Assembly: GCA_038230975.1 (NCBI GenBank)
Contig: JBBRMF010000190.1
Coordinates: forward strand, 1 to 10,350
Length of the DNA stretch: 10,350 bases
Source of the DNA: JANXVV01 sp038230975
Lineage (GTDB): Bacteria; Planctomycetota; Phycisphaerae; Tepidisphaerales; Tepidisphaeraceae
Reading direction: 5' to 3'
Positions 1 to 6,879 of this stretch are shown piece after piece (position 1 is the first letter of the stretch; each line of letters starts with the position of its first letter). The notes below the pieces were generated by a model. The model made no database searches and was not told the DNA's origin. It saw only the letters and a list, made by a program, of their open reading frames with translations. Position numbers and translations under genes: made by a program.

Positions 1-46
1 CTAAAAATATCGTGGCGAAAACGCGAAGAAAGACCCCTCACCCTAA

Positions 47-74
47 CCCTCCCCCCGGAGTACCGGGGGGAGGG
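47..74. repeat. Perfect GC-rich palindromic hairpin (REP-like or terminator)
   Basis: A perfect 12-bp inverted repeat (arms 47-58 and 63-74) encloses a 4-nt AGTA loop. The left arm is preceded by 'CCCTCACCCTAA', a pattern found before GC-rich palindromes repeated in many bacterial genomes (general knowledge, not searched here). It lies 12 bp past the stop codon of the minus-strand DUF1501 gene, so it could end that transcript. The minus-strand sequence after the stem has no clean T-run, so a repeat element that may double as a 3'-end stabiliser is likelier than a classic intrinsic terminator. Confidence 0.6.
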
Positions 75-85
75 GATCGGAGGTT

Positions 86-1447
86 TTACGCCAGCAGGGC
101 TTCGACCACTTTACCGTTGCGGACAATGTCGATCGGACGGTTTCCAGGACTCATTAATCTCTTCTCGCCCTTGATGCCTAATCGGTTGTAGATGGTCATC
201 GAGAGATCTTCCACGCTCAGCGGGCTGTCTGCCGGTTCGGAGCAGATGGCGTCGGAGGAGCCATGAATCAAACCTTGCTTGATTCCACCCCCGGCAAGGC
301 AAATGCTGAACACTTTTGGATAATGGTCACGACCTTCGTCTTTATTTATCTTTGGACTACGGCCGAATTCACTGCTGACCATCACCAGCGTGCTGGAGAG
401 CAGATTCCTCTTGTCCAGGTCGCGAATCAATGCGGCGAATGCCTTATCGAACTGGGGCATCTGGCCGTTCATGGCATCTTTGATCTTCGTGTGGTGATCC
501 CATCCACCGTAGGTGAGCGAGACAAATCGCACGCCTGATTCAACCAACCGGCGAGCCATCAACATGCGCATGCCGGCAGGGTTCTTGCCGTAGGTTTCCT
601 TGGTCTGTTCGGATTCAGCCGAAAGCTCGAAGGCTTCGCGCGCTTCTTTCGAGCTGATCATGGCATAGGCTCGTTGATAGAACGAATCCATCGCATCGAG
701 CGAGTCGGATTTTTCGAGCTTGCGGAAGTGATCATCCACTGTCGCCAACATGGATTGACGCTTGCCGAAGCGATCGGGGGTGACACCGCCGGGGAGTTTC
801 AGATCTCGAACCGAGAAACCTTTGTCACTGGCCGGGTCGCTTCCGAGGCTGAATGGACCGTACGCCGTGCTGAGGTATCCGCTGCTGGCGTACGGATTTG
901 GAACACCTGGGATGCAGACATAAGGCGGAAGATTATTGCGCACACCGAGCTCATGCGATACGACTGACCCGAAGCTCGGGAATTGAATTGCCGGGCTCGG
1001 TCGATAGCCGGTGAACATATTGTGCGTGCCGCGTTCGTGGGCGGCTTCACCGTGGGTCATGGAGCGGATAATGCAGAGCTTGTCAGCCACATCCGCAGTC
1101 TGCTTCATGTATTCGCTGAGCACTTCGCCATCGATCTTGGATTTCACCGTGCCGAGCGGTCCACGATATTCCAGTGGGGCAAACGGTTTGGGATCCCAGG
1201 ATTCCTGGGCGGCCATCCCACCGGGCAGATAAATATGAATGACGCTTTTGGCGGGCGCGGCCAGCGCTGCTTCAGGCGCTCCGGCGGCCCGCGCCGTATT
1301 CTGCAACTTGAAGAAGTCCCCGAGGGTTAGTCCCAGTCCGCCGATCATTCCGACATAAAGAAAATCACGTCGACTGGGTCGGCGAAAATGACCGGCATCC
1401 CCCAGCCATGTCCCATCGCAAGATCCATTGGTTAAATGCTTCTTCAT
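86..1447 (-). CDS. DUF1501 family Tat-exported protein
   Basis: A 453-residue protein of the DUF1501 family, which belongs to the alkaline phosphatase/sulfatase-like fold and is greatly expanded in Planctomycetota. The true biochemical role is unknown. The N-terminus carries a twin-arginine motif, SRRDFL (residues 25-30), followed by a glycine-rich hydrophobic stretch (about 31-45) and Ala-rich sequence (about 52-65), so export as a folded protein is predicted. Family-like motifs are visible: GGMAAQESWDPKP near the mature start, GEAAHERGTHNMFTGYRPS, YGGWDHH, SSEFGRSP and GRDHYPKVFS. The start at 1447 is chosen because GGGAG lies 8 nt upstream; an upstream extension of 12 residues has no support. 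DUF1501 genes often sit beside DUF1549/DUF1553 cytochrome-like genes; none is in this window, though one could lie beyond the left edge. It is transcribed divergently from uvrA. Length looks normal for the family. Confidence 0.93.
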   Translation of the reverse strand: MKKHLTNGSCDGTWLGDAGHFRRPSRRDFLYVGMIGGLGLTLGDFFKLQNTARAAGAPEAALAAPAKSVIHIYLPGGMAAQESWDPKPFAPLEYRGPLGTVKSKIDGEVLSEYMKQTADVADKLCIIRSMTHGEAAHERGTHNMFTGYRPSPAIQFPSFGSVVSHELGVRNNLPPYVCIPGVPNPYASSGYLSTAYGPFSLGSDPASDKGFSVRDLKLPGGVTPDRFGKRQSMLATVDDHFRKLEKSDSLDAMDSFYQRAYAMISSKEAREAFELSAESEQTKETYGKNPAGMRMLMARRLVESGVRFVSLTYGGWDHHTKIKDAMNGQMPQFDKAFAALIRDLDKRNLLSSTLVMVSSEFGRSPKINKDEGRDHYPKVFSICLAGGGIKQGLIHGSSDAICSEPADSPLSVEDLSMTIYNRLGIKGEKRLMSPGNRPIDIVRNGKVVEALLA

Positions 1448-1872
1448 AAATCTTACTCCCGCTAAAAAAATCGACCCGCGCAATCTATCGGGTCACCGTT
1501 TGATGCAACTGGTTCCGCCACTCACTTGGGAAAACCGGATTTACAGAACCGATCTTAAAACTTCAACGTTGATCGGCCGAAAGCGTGAGTTCCCAACAGA
1601 ACCGCTACTCCATACGTCGTTTGACGGGAGCCGTTGAGCGATTTCAGAGGGAGAAGCCAATAAATCATGATATTGATAAAAAGGGTTTTGACGCGTTCGC
1701 AGCCCCCCCAAGCCGGAAGCGGAAGCCGGTGCGTCGCCTACGGCTTCCGCTTCCGGCTTGCAAGATCGTACTCATCTTGTCGTGATTGCTCGATTGTCCG
1801 GGTCGTCGCGCCTATCCTACTCTGTCCTCTTTCCCCATCCGTACAGAACCCGTACTATAGGCCTGTCGCAAA
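1448..1872. other. Divergent intergenic region between DUF1501 gene and uvrA
   Basis: This 425-bp region must hold the promoters for two divergent genes. No convincing protein-coding gene was found; the short open frames here resemble no family I know. The clearest structure is the perfect inverted repeat at 1709-1760. A possible uvrA -10 box, TACTAT, lies at 1853-1858, with only a poor -35 (TTTCCC, 1830-1835). A start there would give a leader of about 8 nt for the ATG at 1873 or about 50 nt for the ATG at 1915. No LexA-type operator was recognised by eye. Confidence 0.5.
1709..1760. repeat. Perfect 20-bp inverted repeat
   Basis: Arms 1709-1728 and 1741-1760 are exact reverse complements, separated by a 12-nt spacer (1729-1740). 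Each arm holds the internal near-repeat CCGGAAGCGGAAGCCG. No T-run follows on either strand, and it lies upstream of both flanking genes, so it is not a simple terminator. The form fits an interspersed palindromic repeat of the REP or small MITE kind. No flanking target-site duplication was evident. Transcribed, it would form a very stable hairpin in any long uvrA leader. Confidence 0.75.
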
Positions 1873-4800
1873 ATGAAGTCCTTTGAATCACCCGCAAGCA
1901 CGGATCGCAAACCCATGAGTTCCAACGGCAAATTCATTCGCATCCGCGGCGCGCGCGAACATAATCTCAAGAATATCAACGTTGAAATCCCGCGCGATCA
2001 GGTCGTTGTGGTCACCGGCCTCTCAGGCAGCGGCAAGAGTACGCTCGCATTTGATACGGTTTACGCCGAGGGGCAGCGGAAATATATCGAGTCCCTCTCG
2101 GCATACGCGCGGCAATTTCTCGACCAACTCCAAAAGCCGGATATCGACGAGATCGAAGGCTTGCCACCAACCATTGCCATCGAGCAGCGATCCGCCTCAA
2201 GCAACCCGCGCTCGACCGTCGCGACGACGACCGAAATCTACGACTACCTGCGAGTCCTTTTCGCCCGCGCCGGCACGCCCCACTGCTGGGAATGCGGCCG
2301 GGTGATCACCGCGCAGGCCCCGAGCCAAATCGTCGACAATGTGATGACGTTGCCGGTGGGAAGCAAAGTAATGATTCTCTCCCCGTTAGTTCGCGGGCAG
2401 AAAGGTGAACACAAAGACACGTTCGGCGCAATCCATAAACAGGGATTCGTCCGAGCGCGCGTCGATGGGGAAATCCTCGAGTTAAACGGCAAGGCGATTC
2501 CCGAACTGAAAAAAACGTTCGTTCATTCGATCGAAGCAGTGGTTGATCGCATCGTCCTGAAACCCGAAATTCGCTCGCGCATCGCCGATTCCATCGAGAC
2601 CGCTTTGCGGCTTAGCCAAGGCCTCGTAGTCGTTACCGTCCAGGGAACTGATTCCAAATGGACCGACGCCATCTACTCCGAAAAATTTGCCTGCCCCGTG
2701 CACTCGAACGTAAGCCTCCCCGAACTGGAACCCCGGCTTTTCAGCTTTAACTCCCCTCACGGCGCCTGCCCGGCTTGCCATGGTCTTGGCACATTGAGCG
2801 AGTTTGATGCCGAGCTGATCGTGCCGGATGAAAGTCTTTCGCTGGAAAACGGGGCGATTGAAGCCTGGCGAAAAAACGGTAAGCGGATGAACATTTATTA
2901 CAGCCGCGTGCTGCGGCAATTCGCCCGCGATTTTGGGGTCTCTTATTCAGGGCCGTACAAAGACTTCCCGAAGAAAGCCCGCGAGGTACTGATGTTCGGC
3001 ACCAACGCAAAAGGGGACGGAGGTACCGGAATAGAATTCGAAGGCGTGATCCCCAACCTCCAACGCCGTTTTGAAACCACGGAAAGTGAATGGGTCAAAC
3101 ATCGTCTGCACGGCTGCATGTCCGAACAACCTTGCACGGTCTGTGGTGGCACACGTCTGAAGAAAGAAGCCCTCGCCGTTCGGTTGCATACGTCAAATCA
3201 AAACCCCAACAGTGGCACGGGCTTCCAGCCCGTGTTAGCGGCGTCCGAACTAAATGAATCTGGAGCTTCCTCATCTACAAGTCATCAACATGGGCTGGAA
3301 GCCTATGCCACGGGTAAGTCAAAGAAATCCAAAGCACTCAAAACACCGCTTGAAATGCCGTCAGTTCCCCCCATCCTCCCCGGCTACAGCATCGACGATG
3401 TCAGCCGCATGACCGTGGCCAACGCGCGAACATTCTTCGCGAATCTAAAACTCAGCGAAGAAGGCACGAAAATTGCCGAACCGATCATCCGCGAAATCTC
3501 CGCGCGCCTCGGCTTCATGTTCGACGTCGGCTTGGGTTATCTCACGCTCGATCGAAAAACCGGTTCGCTCAGCGGCGGTGAAGCCCAGCGCATCCGATTG
3601 GCCACACAAGTTGGCTCCGGCCTGGTCGGTGTTTGCTACGTGCTTGATGAACCGACGATCGGCCTGCATCAGCGCGACAACACCCGATTGATCAAAACCC
3701 TCCGAAAACTCCAGCAAATCGGCAACACCGTCATCATCGTCGAGCACGATGAAGATTGCATTCGCGCCGCGGATTACCTGATCGATATCGGCCCGGGTGC
3801 CGGCGCGCACGGTGGGAATGTCGTCGCTTCCGGTCCAACCCCTGATGTTTTCAAACAAACTCAAAGCACCACGATCAAATACCTCGTCGGTGAACTGGAA
3901 ATCCCCACACCCGAACATCGTCGGCCCGTTGGTGGAGACCGCGGCGCGATCGAACTCAAAGGCTGCCGCGCGAACAACCTGAAAAATGTCGATGTCAAAA
4001 TCCCCATGGGCGGTTTTGTCTGCATCACTGGCGTGAGCGGTTCCGGCAAATCCACGCTCATCAATCAAACGCTGCTTCCGGCTCTCAAGCGCAAGCTACT
4101 TGGCTCAAAAGTAAAAGCGGGTGAACACAAGCAGATGACCGGGACGAACAAGATCGACAAGGTGATTGAGATTGATCAGAGTCCGATCGGTCGCACGCCG
4201 CGCAGTAACCCGGCTACCTATACCGGCGTGTTTGACGACGTTCGCAAAGTCTTCGCCAAAACCCGCGAAGCAAAAATCCGCGGTTACGAACCGGGCCGAT
4301 TCAGCTTCAACGTCAAAGGCGGCCGTTGCGAGTCGTGTCAGGGCCAAGGCACCAAGTGCATTGAAATGCACTTTCTGCCGGATGTGTATGTTGCCTGTGA
4401 AGTCTGTCACGGCAAGCGGTACAATGCCGAAACGCTGGAGATCCACTACCGCGGCAAATCCGTCGCTGACGTGCTGGATATGACGATCGAAGAAAGCCTC
4501 GCATTCTTCGAAAACTTCCCCCAGGTTTACCGAATGCTTAAAGCCCTGAACGACGTCGGCCTCAGCTACGTCAAACTCGGCCAACCCAGCACACAACTCA
4601 GCGGTGGTGAAGCCCAACGCGTAAAACTAGCCACTGAACTCGGCAAATCCAGCACCAACCACACCCTCTACGTGCTCGACGAACCCACCACCGGCCTGCA
4701 CTTTGCCGACATCCATAACCTGCTGAACGTGTTGAATCGCCTGGCCGACATGGGCAACACCGTCCTGGTGATCGAACACAATCTCGACGTCATCAAATGC

Positions 4801-4956
4801 GCCGACTGGCTGATTGATATGGGGCCTGAGGGCGGCGATGGTGGAGGGACTGTGGTAGCCGAGGGGACGCCGGAGAAAGTGGTTGGGGTGAAGGGGAGTT
4901 ATACGGGAGAGTATTTGCGGCCGAAGTTGAGACATGAAAAGAAGGCTCAGTCATGA
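1873..4956 (+). CDS. uvrA: UvrABC excinuclease subunit A
   Basis: Damage-recognition ATPase of nucleotide excision repair; it dimerises, scans DNA and loads UvrB. Two ABC ATPase modules are complete: Walker A GLSGSGKST (49-57) and GVSGSGKST (720-728), signatures LSGGEAQR (566-573 and 909-916), and Walker B/D-loop VLDEPT (590-595 and 934-939). Cysteine pairs are seen at 138/141, 299/302, 421/424, 819/822 and 842/845. The first zinc module reads C274-P-V-H277 before C299/C302, so one ligand appears to be His instead of Cys. The protein has 1027 residues against about 940 in E. coli. The excess comes from a 14-residue N-terminal extension and an insert at about 439-505, which contains a repeat element (separate entry). 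The ATG at 1873 has no clear ribosome binding site. The ATG at 1915 gives MSSNGKFIRIRGA, closer to the usual family N-terminus, and may be the real start. A toxin-antitoxin pair follows 25 bp downstream. Confidence 0.97.
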   Translation: MKSFESPASTDRKPMSSNGKFIRIRGAREHNLKNINVEIPRDQVVVVTGLSGSGKSTLAFDTVYAEGQRKYIESLSAYARQFLDQLQKPDIDEIEGLPPTIAIEQRSASSNPRSTVATTTEIYDYLRVLFARAGTPHCWECGRVITAQAPSQIVDNVMTLPVGSKVMILSPLVRGQKGEHKDTFGAIHKQGFVRARVDGEILELNGKAIPELKKTFVHSIEAVVDRIVLKPEIRSRIADSIETALRLSQGLVVVTVQGTDSKWTDAIYSEKFACPVHSNVSLPELEPRLFSFNSPHGACPACHGLGTLSEFDAELIVPDESLSLENGAIEAWRKNGKRMNIYYSRVLRQFARDFGVSYSGPYKDFPKKAREVLMFGTNAKGDGGTGIEFEGVIPNLQRRFETTESEWVKHRLHGCMSEQPCTVCGGTRLKKEALAVRLHTSNQNPNSGTGFQPVLAASELNESGASSSTSHQHGLEAYATGKSKKSKALKTPLEMPSVPPILPGYSIDDVSRMTVANARTFFANLKLSEEGTKIAEPIIREISARLGFMFDVGLGYLTLDRKTGSLSGGEAQRIRLATQVGSGLVGVCYVLDEPTIGLHQRDNTRLIKTLRKLQQIGNTVIIVEHDEDCIRAADYLIDIGPGAGAHGGNVVASGPTPDVFKQTQSTTIKYLVGELEIPTPEHRRPVGGDRGAIELKGCRANNLKNVDVKIPMGGFVCITGVSGSGKSTLINQTLLPALKRKLLGSKVKAGEHKQMTGTNKIDKVIEIDQSPIGRTPRSNPATYTGVFDDVRKVFAKTREAKIRGYEPGRFSFNVKGGRCESCQGQGTKCIEMHFLPDVYVACEVCHGKRYNAETLEIHYRGKSVADVLDMTIEESLAFFENFPQVYRMLKALNDVGLSYVKLGQPSTQLSGGEAQRVKLATELGKSSTNHTLYVLDEPTTGLHFADIHNLLNVLNRLADMGNTVLVIEHNLDVIKCADWLIDMGPEGGDGGGTVVAEGTPEKVVGVKGSYTGEYLRPKLRHEKKAQS
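3212..3311. repeat. REP-like palindromic element inserted in-frame within uvrA
   Basis: Two arms, 3212-3234 and 3289-3311, are imperfect reverse complements (20 Watson-Crick pairs, two G-T pairs and one mismatch over 23 positions). Each arm is also a small hairpin by itself: the left one has an 8-bp stem CACGGGCT/AGCCCGTG around TCC (3216-3234). The reading frame crosses it without a stop, coding TGFQPV (449-454) and HGLEAYATG (473-481). I recognise such peptides as translations of palindromic repeats common in planctomycete genomes (general knowledge). The insert falls between the CTVCGGTRL zinc module and the region leading to the first ABC signature, at a point where E. coli UvrA has only a few residues. 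Confidence 0.75.
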
Positions 4957-4962
4957 TACAAT
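4954..4962 (+). promoter_or_regulatory. Candidate extended -10 promoter for the toxin-antitoxin pair
   Basis: TGA-TACAAT fits the extended -10 form TGn-TATAAT with one mismatch; the TG is part of the uvrA stop codon. No good -35 is seen at 16-18 bp upstream, as is usual for extended -10 promoters. A start near 4969 would give a leader of about 13 nt containing the GAGGG ribosome binding site at 4971-4975. The pair could therefore be transcribed independently of uvrA. This is a by-eye match only. Confidence 0.35.
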
Positions 4963-4981
4963 CAAAAACCGAGGGTCAAAT

Positions 4982-5272
4982 ATGGTTGCAATTAAGTGTC
5001 ATTTCGACGGGAAGGTATTTGTACCGGATGAGCCGGTGGAATTTCCGCGCGACCGTAAGTTGATCGTGCACATCGAGCCGGATGAATCGTCGAGCCTTAC
5101 GAATGAGTCAAACGCACCGATCAATCCTGTGATTGGTTCCGGTGAAGTAGATGCGTTGGAATGGATCGTCAGTCACTCCGTCAACGATCCTTCGTTGCCC
5201 GCCGATCTTTCACATAACCTTCATCACTATCTATACGGCACAACAAAACTCGACCCGCCGCTCGATCAATGA
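4982..5272 (+). CDS. Antitoxin of a PIN-type toxin-antitoxin pair
   Basis: A 96-residue protein that probably neutralises the PIN toxin encoded next to it. The N-terminal part (about 1-35: MVAIKCHFDGKVFVPDEPV, then FPRDRKLIVHIEP) resembles the short beta-rich antitoxins, loosely AF2212/DUF104-like, that are paired with PIN toxins in planctomycetes and cyanobacteria. The C-terminal stretch LPADLSHNLHHYLYGTTK (about 74-91) resembles the tail of that group and probably contacts the toxin (inference). The start at 4982 is chosen because GAGGG (4971-4975) lies 6 nt upstream; a longer frame from 4934 would overlap uvrA and add unrelated residues. The stop overlaps the toxin start in an ATGA (5269-5272), the standard translational coupling of such pairs. 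No obvious DNA-binding domain is seen, so autoregulation is uncertain. Confidence 0.8.
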   Translation: MVAIKCHFDGKVFVPDEPVEFPRDRKLIVHIEPDESSSLTNESNAPINPVIGSGEVDALEWIVSHSVNDPSLPADLSHNLHHYLYGTTKLDPPLDQ

Positions 5273-5703
5273 TCGCACCTCATGTCCTTTTCGGCGACGC
5301 GTCGTTTTACATTGCGCTTTTCAGCGTACGCGATGTACACCATGATCGCGCGATTCTCTGGCAGCAAGCAATGCTAGCCGCGCGCTCACATGTGGTAACC
5401 ACAGAGCGGGTGCTTTGGGAAGTTCTTGACGGTCTCTCTGGATTGGCAACGCGCAGTTTGGCTATGAGCGGATATCGCATTCTAAGGAACGATAGACGAA
5501 CGGAAGTCGTGGATTCTGATGCAGCTTTAGCCCAAGAAGCATTGCGACTGTATGAATCGCGTGGTGACAAAGAATGGGGTATTACAGATTGCCTTTCATT
5601 CACTGTTATGAAGATGCGTGGATTGAGCAGTGCGCTGACGGCAGATCGCCACTTTGAACAGGCGGGATTTGCGGCGTTGCTTCTTAGTGAGGCGACCTTT
5701 TGA
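5269..5703 (+). CDS. PIN domain toxin (VapC-like ribonuclease)
   Basis: A 144-residue single PIN domain protein, probably a Mg2+-dependent RNase acting as the toxin of the pair. The expected acidic residues are present: D10 (FGDASFYIAL), E51 (TERVLWEVLDGL), D107 (WGITDCLSF) and D126 (LTADRHFEQAGF). The pattern DKEW-x2-TDCLSF followed by LTADRHFEQAGF is typical of one large VapC-like branch. The length is normal and no key residue is missing, so the toxin is predicted active. Its start codon overlaps the antitoxin stop (ATGA), and the two genes form a clear operon. RNA target unknown. Calling it VapC in the strict sense is uncertain because the antitoxin is not a classic VapB. Confidence 0.9.
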   Translation: MIAPHVLFGDASFYIALFSVRDVHHDRAILWQQAMLAARSHVVTTERVLWEVLDGLSGLATRSLAMSGYRILRNDRRTEVVDSDAALAQEALRLYESRGDKEWGITDCLSFTVMKMRGLSSALTADRHFEQAGFAALLLSEATF

Positions 5704-5708
5704 ACGTA

Positions 5709-5766
5709 TCCGCCGCACGGCGGAATTCCCCGTCTTCGCGTCCATACAGGAATTTTAAAGGTATGG
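5709..5766. terminator. Candidate hairpins between two convergent operons
   Basis: The 68-bp gap between the PIN toxin (plus) and the HEPN gene (minus) holds two inverted repeats: TCCGCC-GCAC-GGCGGA (5709-5724) and CCATAC/GTATGG (5742-5747 and 5761-5766, 13-nt loop with an AT-rich core). Either may help end transcription from both sides. Neither has a proper T-run, so the terminator call is weak. Confidence 0.3.
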
Positions 5767-5771
5767 GGGTT

Positions 5772-6215
5772 CTACGGCATCAACTCCGGATGATTCGACC
5801 GCAGCCACTGTTTGATCTGCTCAACCAGATCCCCGGCGAAGCGAATGATCTGAATTGCTTCCGCCGATGCAATGACACCTGCGGCATCGTAAACGCTCAT
5901 GCTTCGCTTTTTGCGAAAGCTGTCAAAACGATGAATTGAAGTGGTGTCCGCGCCAATCGTGAACGCCAGCGATTGGATGACGCGGAAGTGATTTGAATCC
6001 CCTTTGGCAACTGCATAACCGCTCGCGGCCAGTGCCGCCGAAGACGCCTGCAGCGCGGCATTGTAGGCGATGTTGAACTTCCAATCATCGCTAAGCCCCT
6101 TTGTTCGGCAGTCTTTCAGATCGCGATCTGCCAGCGCGAGCAGACCGGCGATCTCCTGCGGGCTGGTTGCGTGGCTTTTGAGCCAACCGTTTTTCTGCCA
6201 ATCGCTTAAGGTCAT
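5772..6215 (-). CDS. HEPN domain protein, partner of the nucleotidyltransferase
   Basis: A 147-residue, mostly alpha-helical protein resembling the HEPN proteins encoded beside minimal nucleotidyltransferases. In such pairs HEPN is often the RNase toxin and the nucleotidyltransferase modifies it (family knowledge). Recognisable parts are the N-terminal TLSDWQKNGWLKSH, the helix DDWKFNIAYNAALQASSAALAASGYA, HFRVIQSLAFTIG, and the conserved-looking FRKKRSMSVYDAAG. The common catalytic R-x4-6-H motif is not found anywhere in the chain; in relatives I recall, the FRKKRN-x3-Y motif sits there, and here the Asn is Ser. The start at 6215 is preferred over 6221 because GGGGA lies 6 nt before it. It begins inside the nucleotidyltransferase gene, overlapping it by 125 bp in another frame. 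RNase activity is uncertain. Confidence 0.82.
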   Translation of the reverse strand: MTLSDWQKNGWLKSHATSPQEIAGLLALADRDLKDCRTKGLSDDWKFNIAYNAALQASSAALAASGYAVAKGDSNHFRVIQSLAFTIGADTTSIHRFDSFRKKRSMSVYDAAGVIASAEAIQIIRFAGDLVEQIKQWLRSNHPELMP

Positions 6216-6792
6216 CCTCATTCCCCAACAAAAATGTTTTTTCACCCGCCAGCACTTGTAGAACAAAATGATTGCGTGCGAGCCATTTTTTCCGAAATTC
6301 CTTCACCGGCAGTACAAACGGGTTGATTTCCCGCTGCAAGATCATCTGCCCAGGGTGCAGCAAGCCGGAAATTTTTTCCAGCGGGGGTTGATTTTCGCGC
6401 GTGAGTATCATCAAGTCAATATCGCTGGATTCGCGAGGCCCGCCCCGCGCGAACGAACCAAAAATAAAGGCTACCGCGATATCCGTGGCGATTCCCGCAA
6501 GGGCGTTACAAAGCATGTCGGCAACGCCCATGGTCCGAATGACGATCTGCTTGAGCGGCTCGTAGATCGGAGATTCTGCATTGGCACGATAAAATTTATC
6601 CTTTTCTTTTTTCACAATGCCGCCGGCGACGAGTCGGGAAAGATCGCGTTGCACCGGTCCGACCCCGCGCCCCGTGCGGCGGACGATTTCGCGCAGATAA
6701 AACGCCTCGTCCGGACGAGTAAATAGCAATGCGAGAATGTCCTGGCGCGTACGACCAAAGAGAACGCCGGTGGGGTCGAGGGGTGTTACCAT
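6091..6792 (-). CDS. Winged-helix nucleotidyltransferase (MNT type)
   Basis: A 233-residue fusion of an N-terminal winged helix-turn-helix (about 11-70, TRQDILALLFTRPDEAFYLREI then a GPVQRDLSRLV recognition region) and a Pol beta-like nucleotidyltransferase. The catalytic signature is intact: GSFARG (112-117) and D124-I-D126, with E155 in REINP as a possible third acidic residue. It probably transfers a nucleotide to the HEPN partner and may regulate the operon through its DNA-binding domain (inference). Relatives usually end near the GNEDDLKRL motif (190-198); here about 35 further residues, Arg-rich and low in complexity, are encoded by the stretch overlapping the HEPN gene. The start at 6792 is the first ATG in frame. 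It lacks a Shine-Dalgarno sequence but sits just below a good promoter. A TTG at 6834 is possible but would include the promoter. Confidence 0.87.
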   Translation of the reverse strand: MVTPLDPTGVLFGRTRQDILALLFTRPDEAFYLREIVRRTGRGVGPVQRDLSRLVAGGIVKKEKDKFYRANAESPIYEPLKQIVIRTMGVADMLCNALAGIATDIAVAFIFGSFARGGPRESSDIDLMILTRENQPPLEKISGLLHPGQMILQREINPFVLPVKEFRKKWLARNHFVLQVLAGEKTFLLGNEDDLKRLAEKRLAQKPRNQPAGDRRSARAGRSRSERLPNKGA

Positions 6793-6802
6793 TAAGGGGA
6801 CA

Positions 6803-6830
6803 ATTGTAACCGATCCGGTTGCATCGTCAA
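6803..6830 (-). promoter_or_regulatory. Sigma70-like promoter of the nucleotidyltransferase/HEPN operon
   Basis: On the minus strand, TTGACG (6825-6830), a 16-bp spacer and TACAAT (6803-6808) match the -35/-10 consensus at 5/6 positions each. Only 10 nt separate the -10 box from the ATG at 6792, so transcription would start near 6796 and leave a leader of about 4 nt. This agrees with the lack of a ribosome binding site and predicts leaderless translation. Confidence 0.6.
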
Positions 6831-6879
6831 CCAAGTCGCATAAGTGACGAGCTGGCTATTAAGTTTTGGTACGCTACGC

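Noticed and set aside
1585..1876. Short plus-strand open frames upstream of uvrA
   Set aside because: They run through the inverted repeat, have no recognisable protein features and no good ribosome binding sites.
3445..4068. Long minus-strand frame (207 codons) inside uvrA
   Set aside because: It is the antisense of the highly conserved ATPase region of uvrA; no motifs or ribosome binding site of its own.
4105..4617. Minus-strand 170-codon frame inside uvrA
   Set aside because: Antisense shadow of the third zinc module and neighbouring conserved UvrA sequence.
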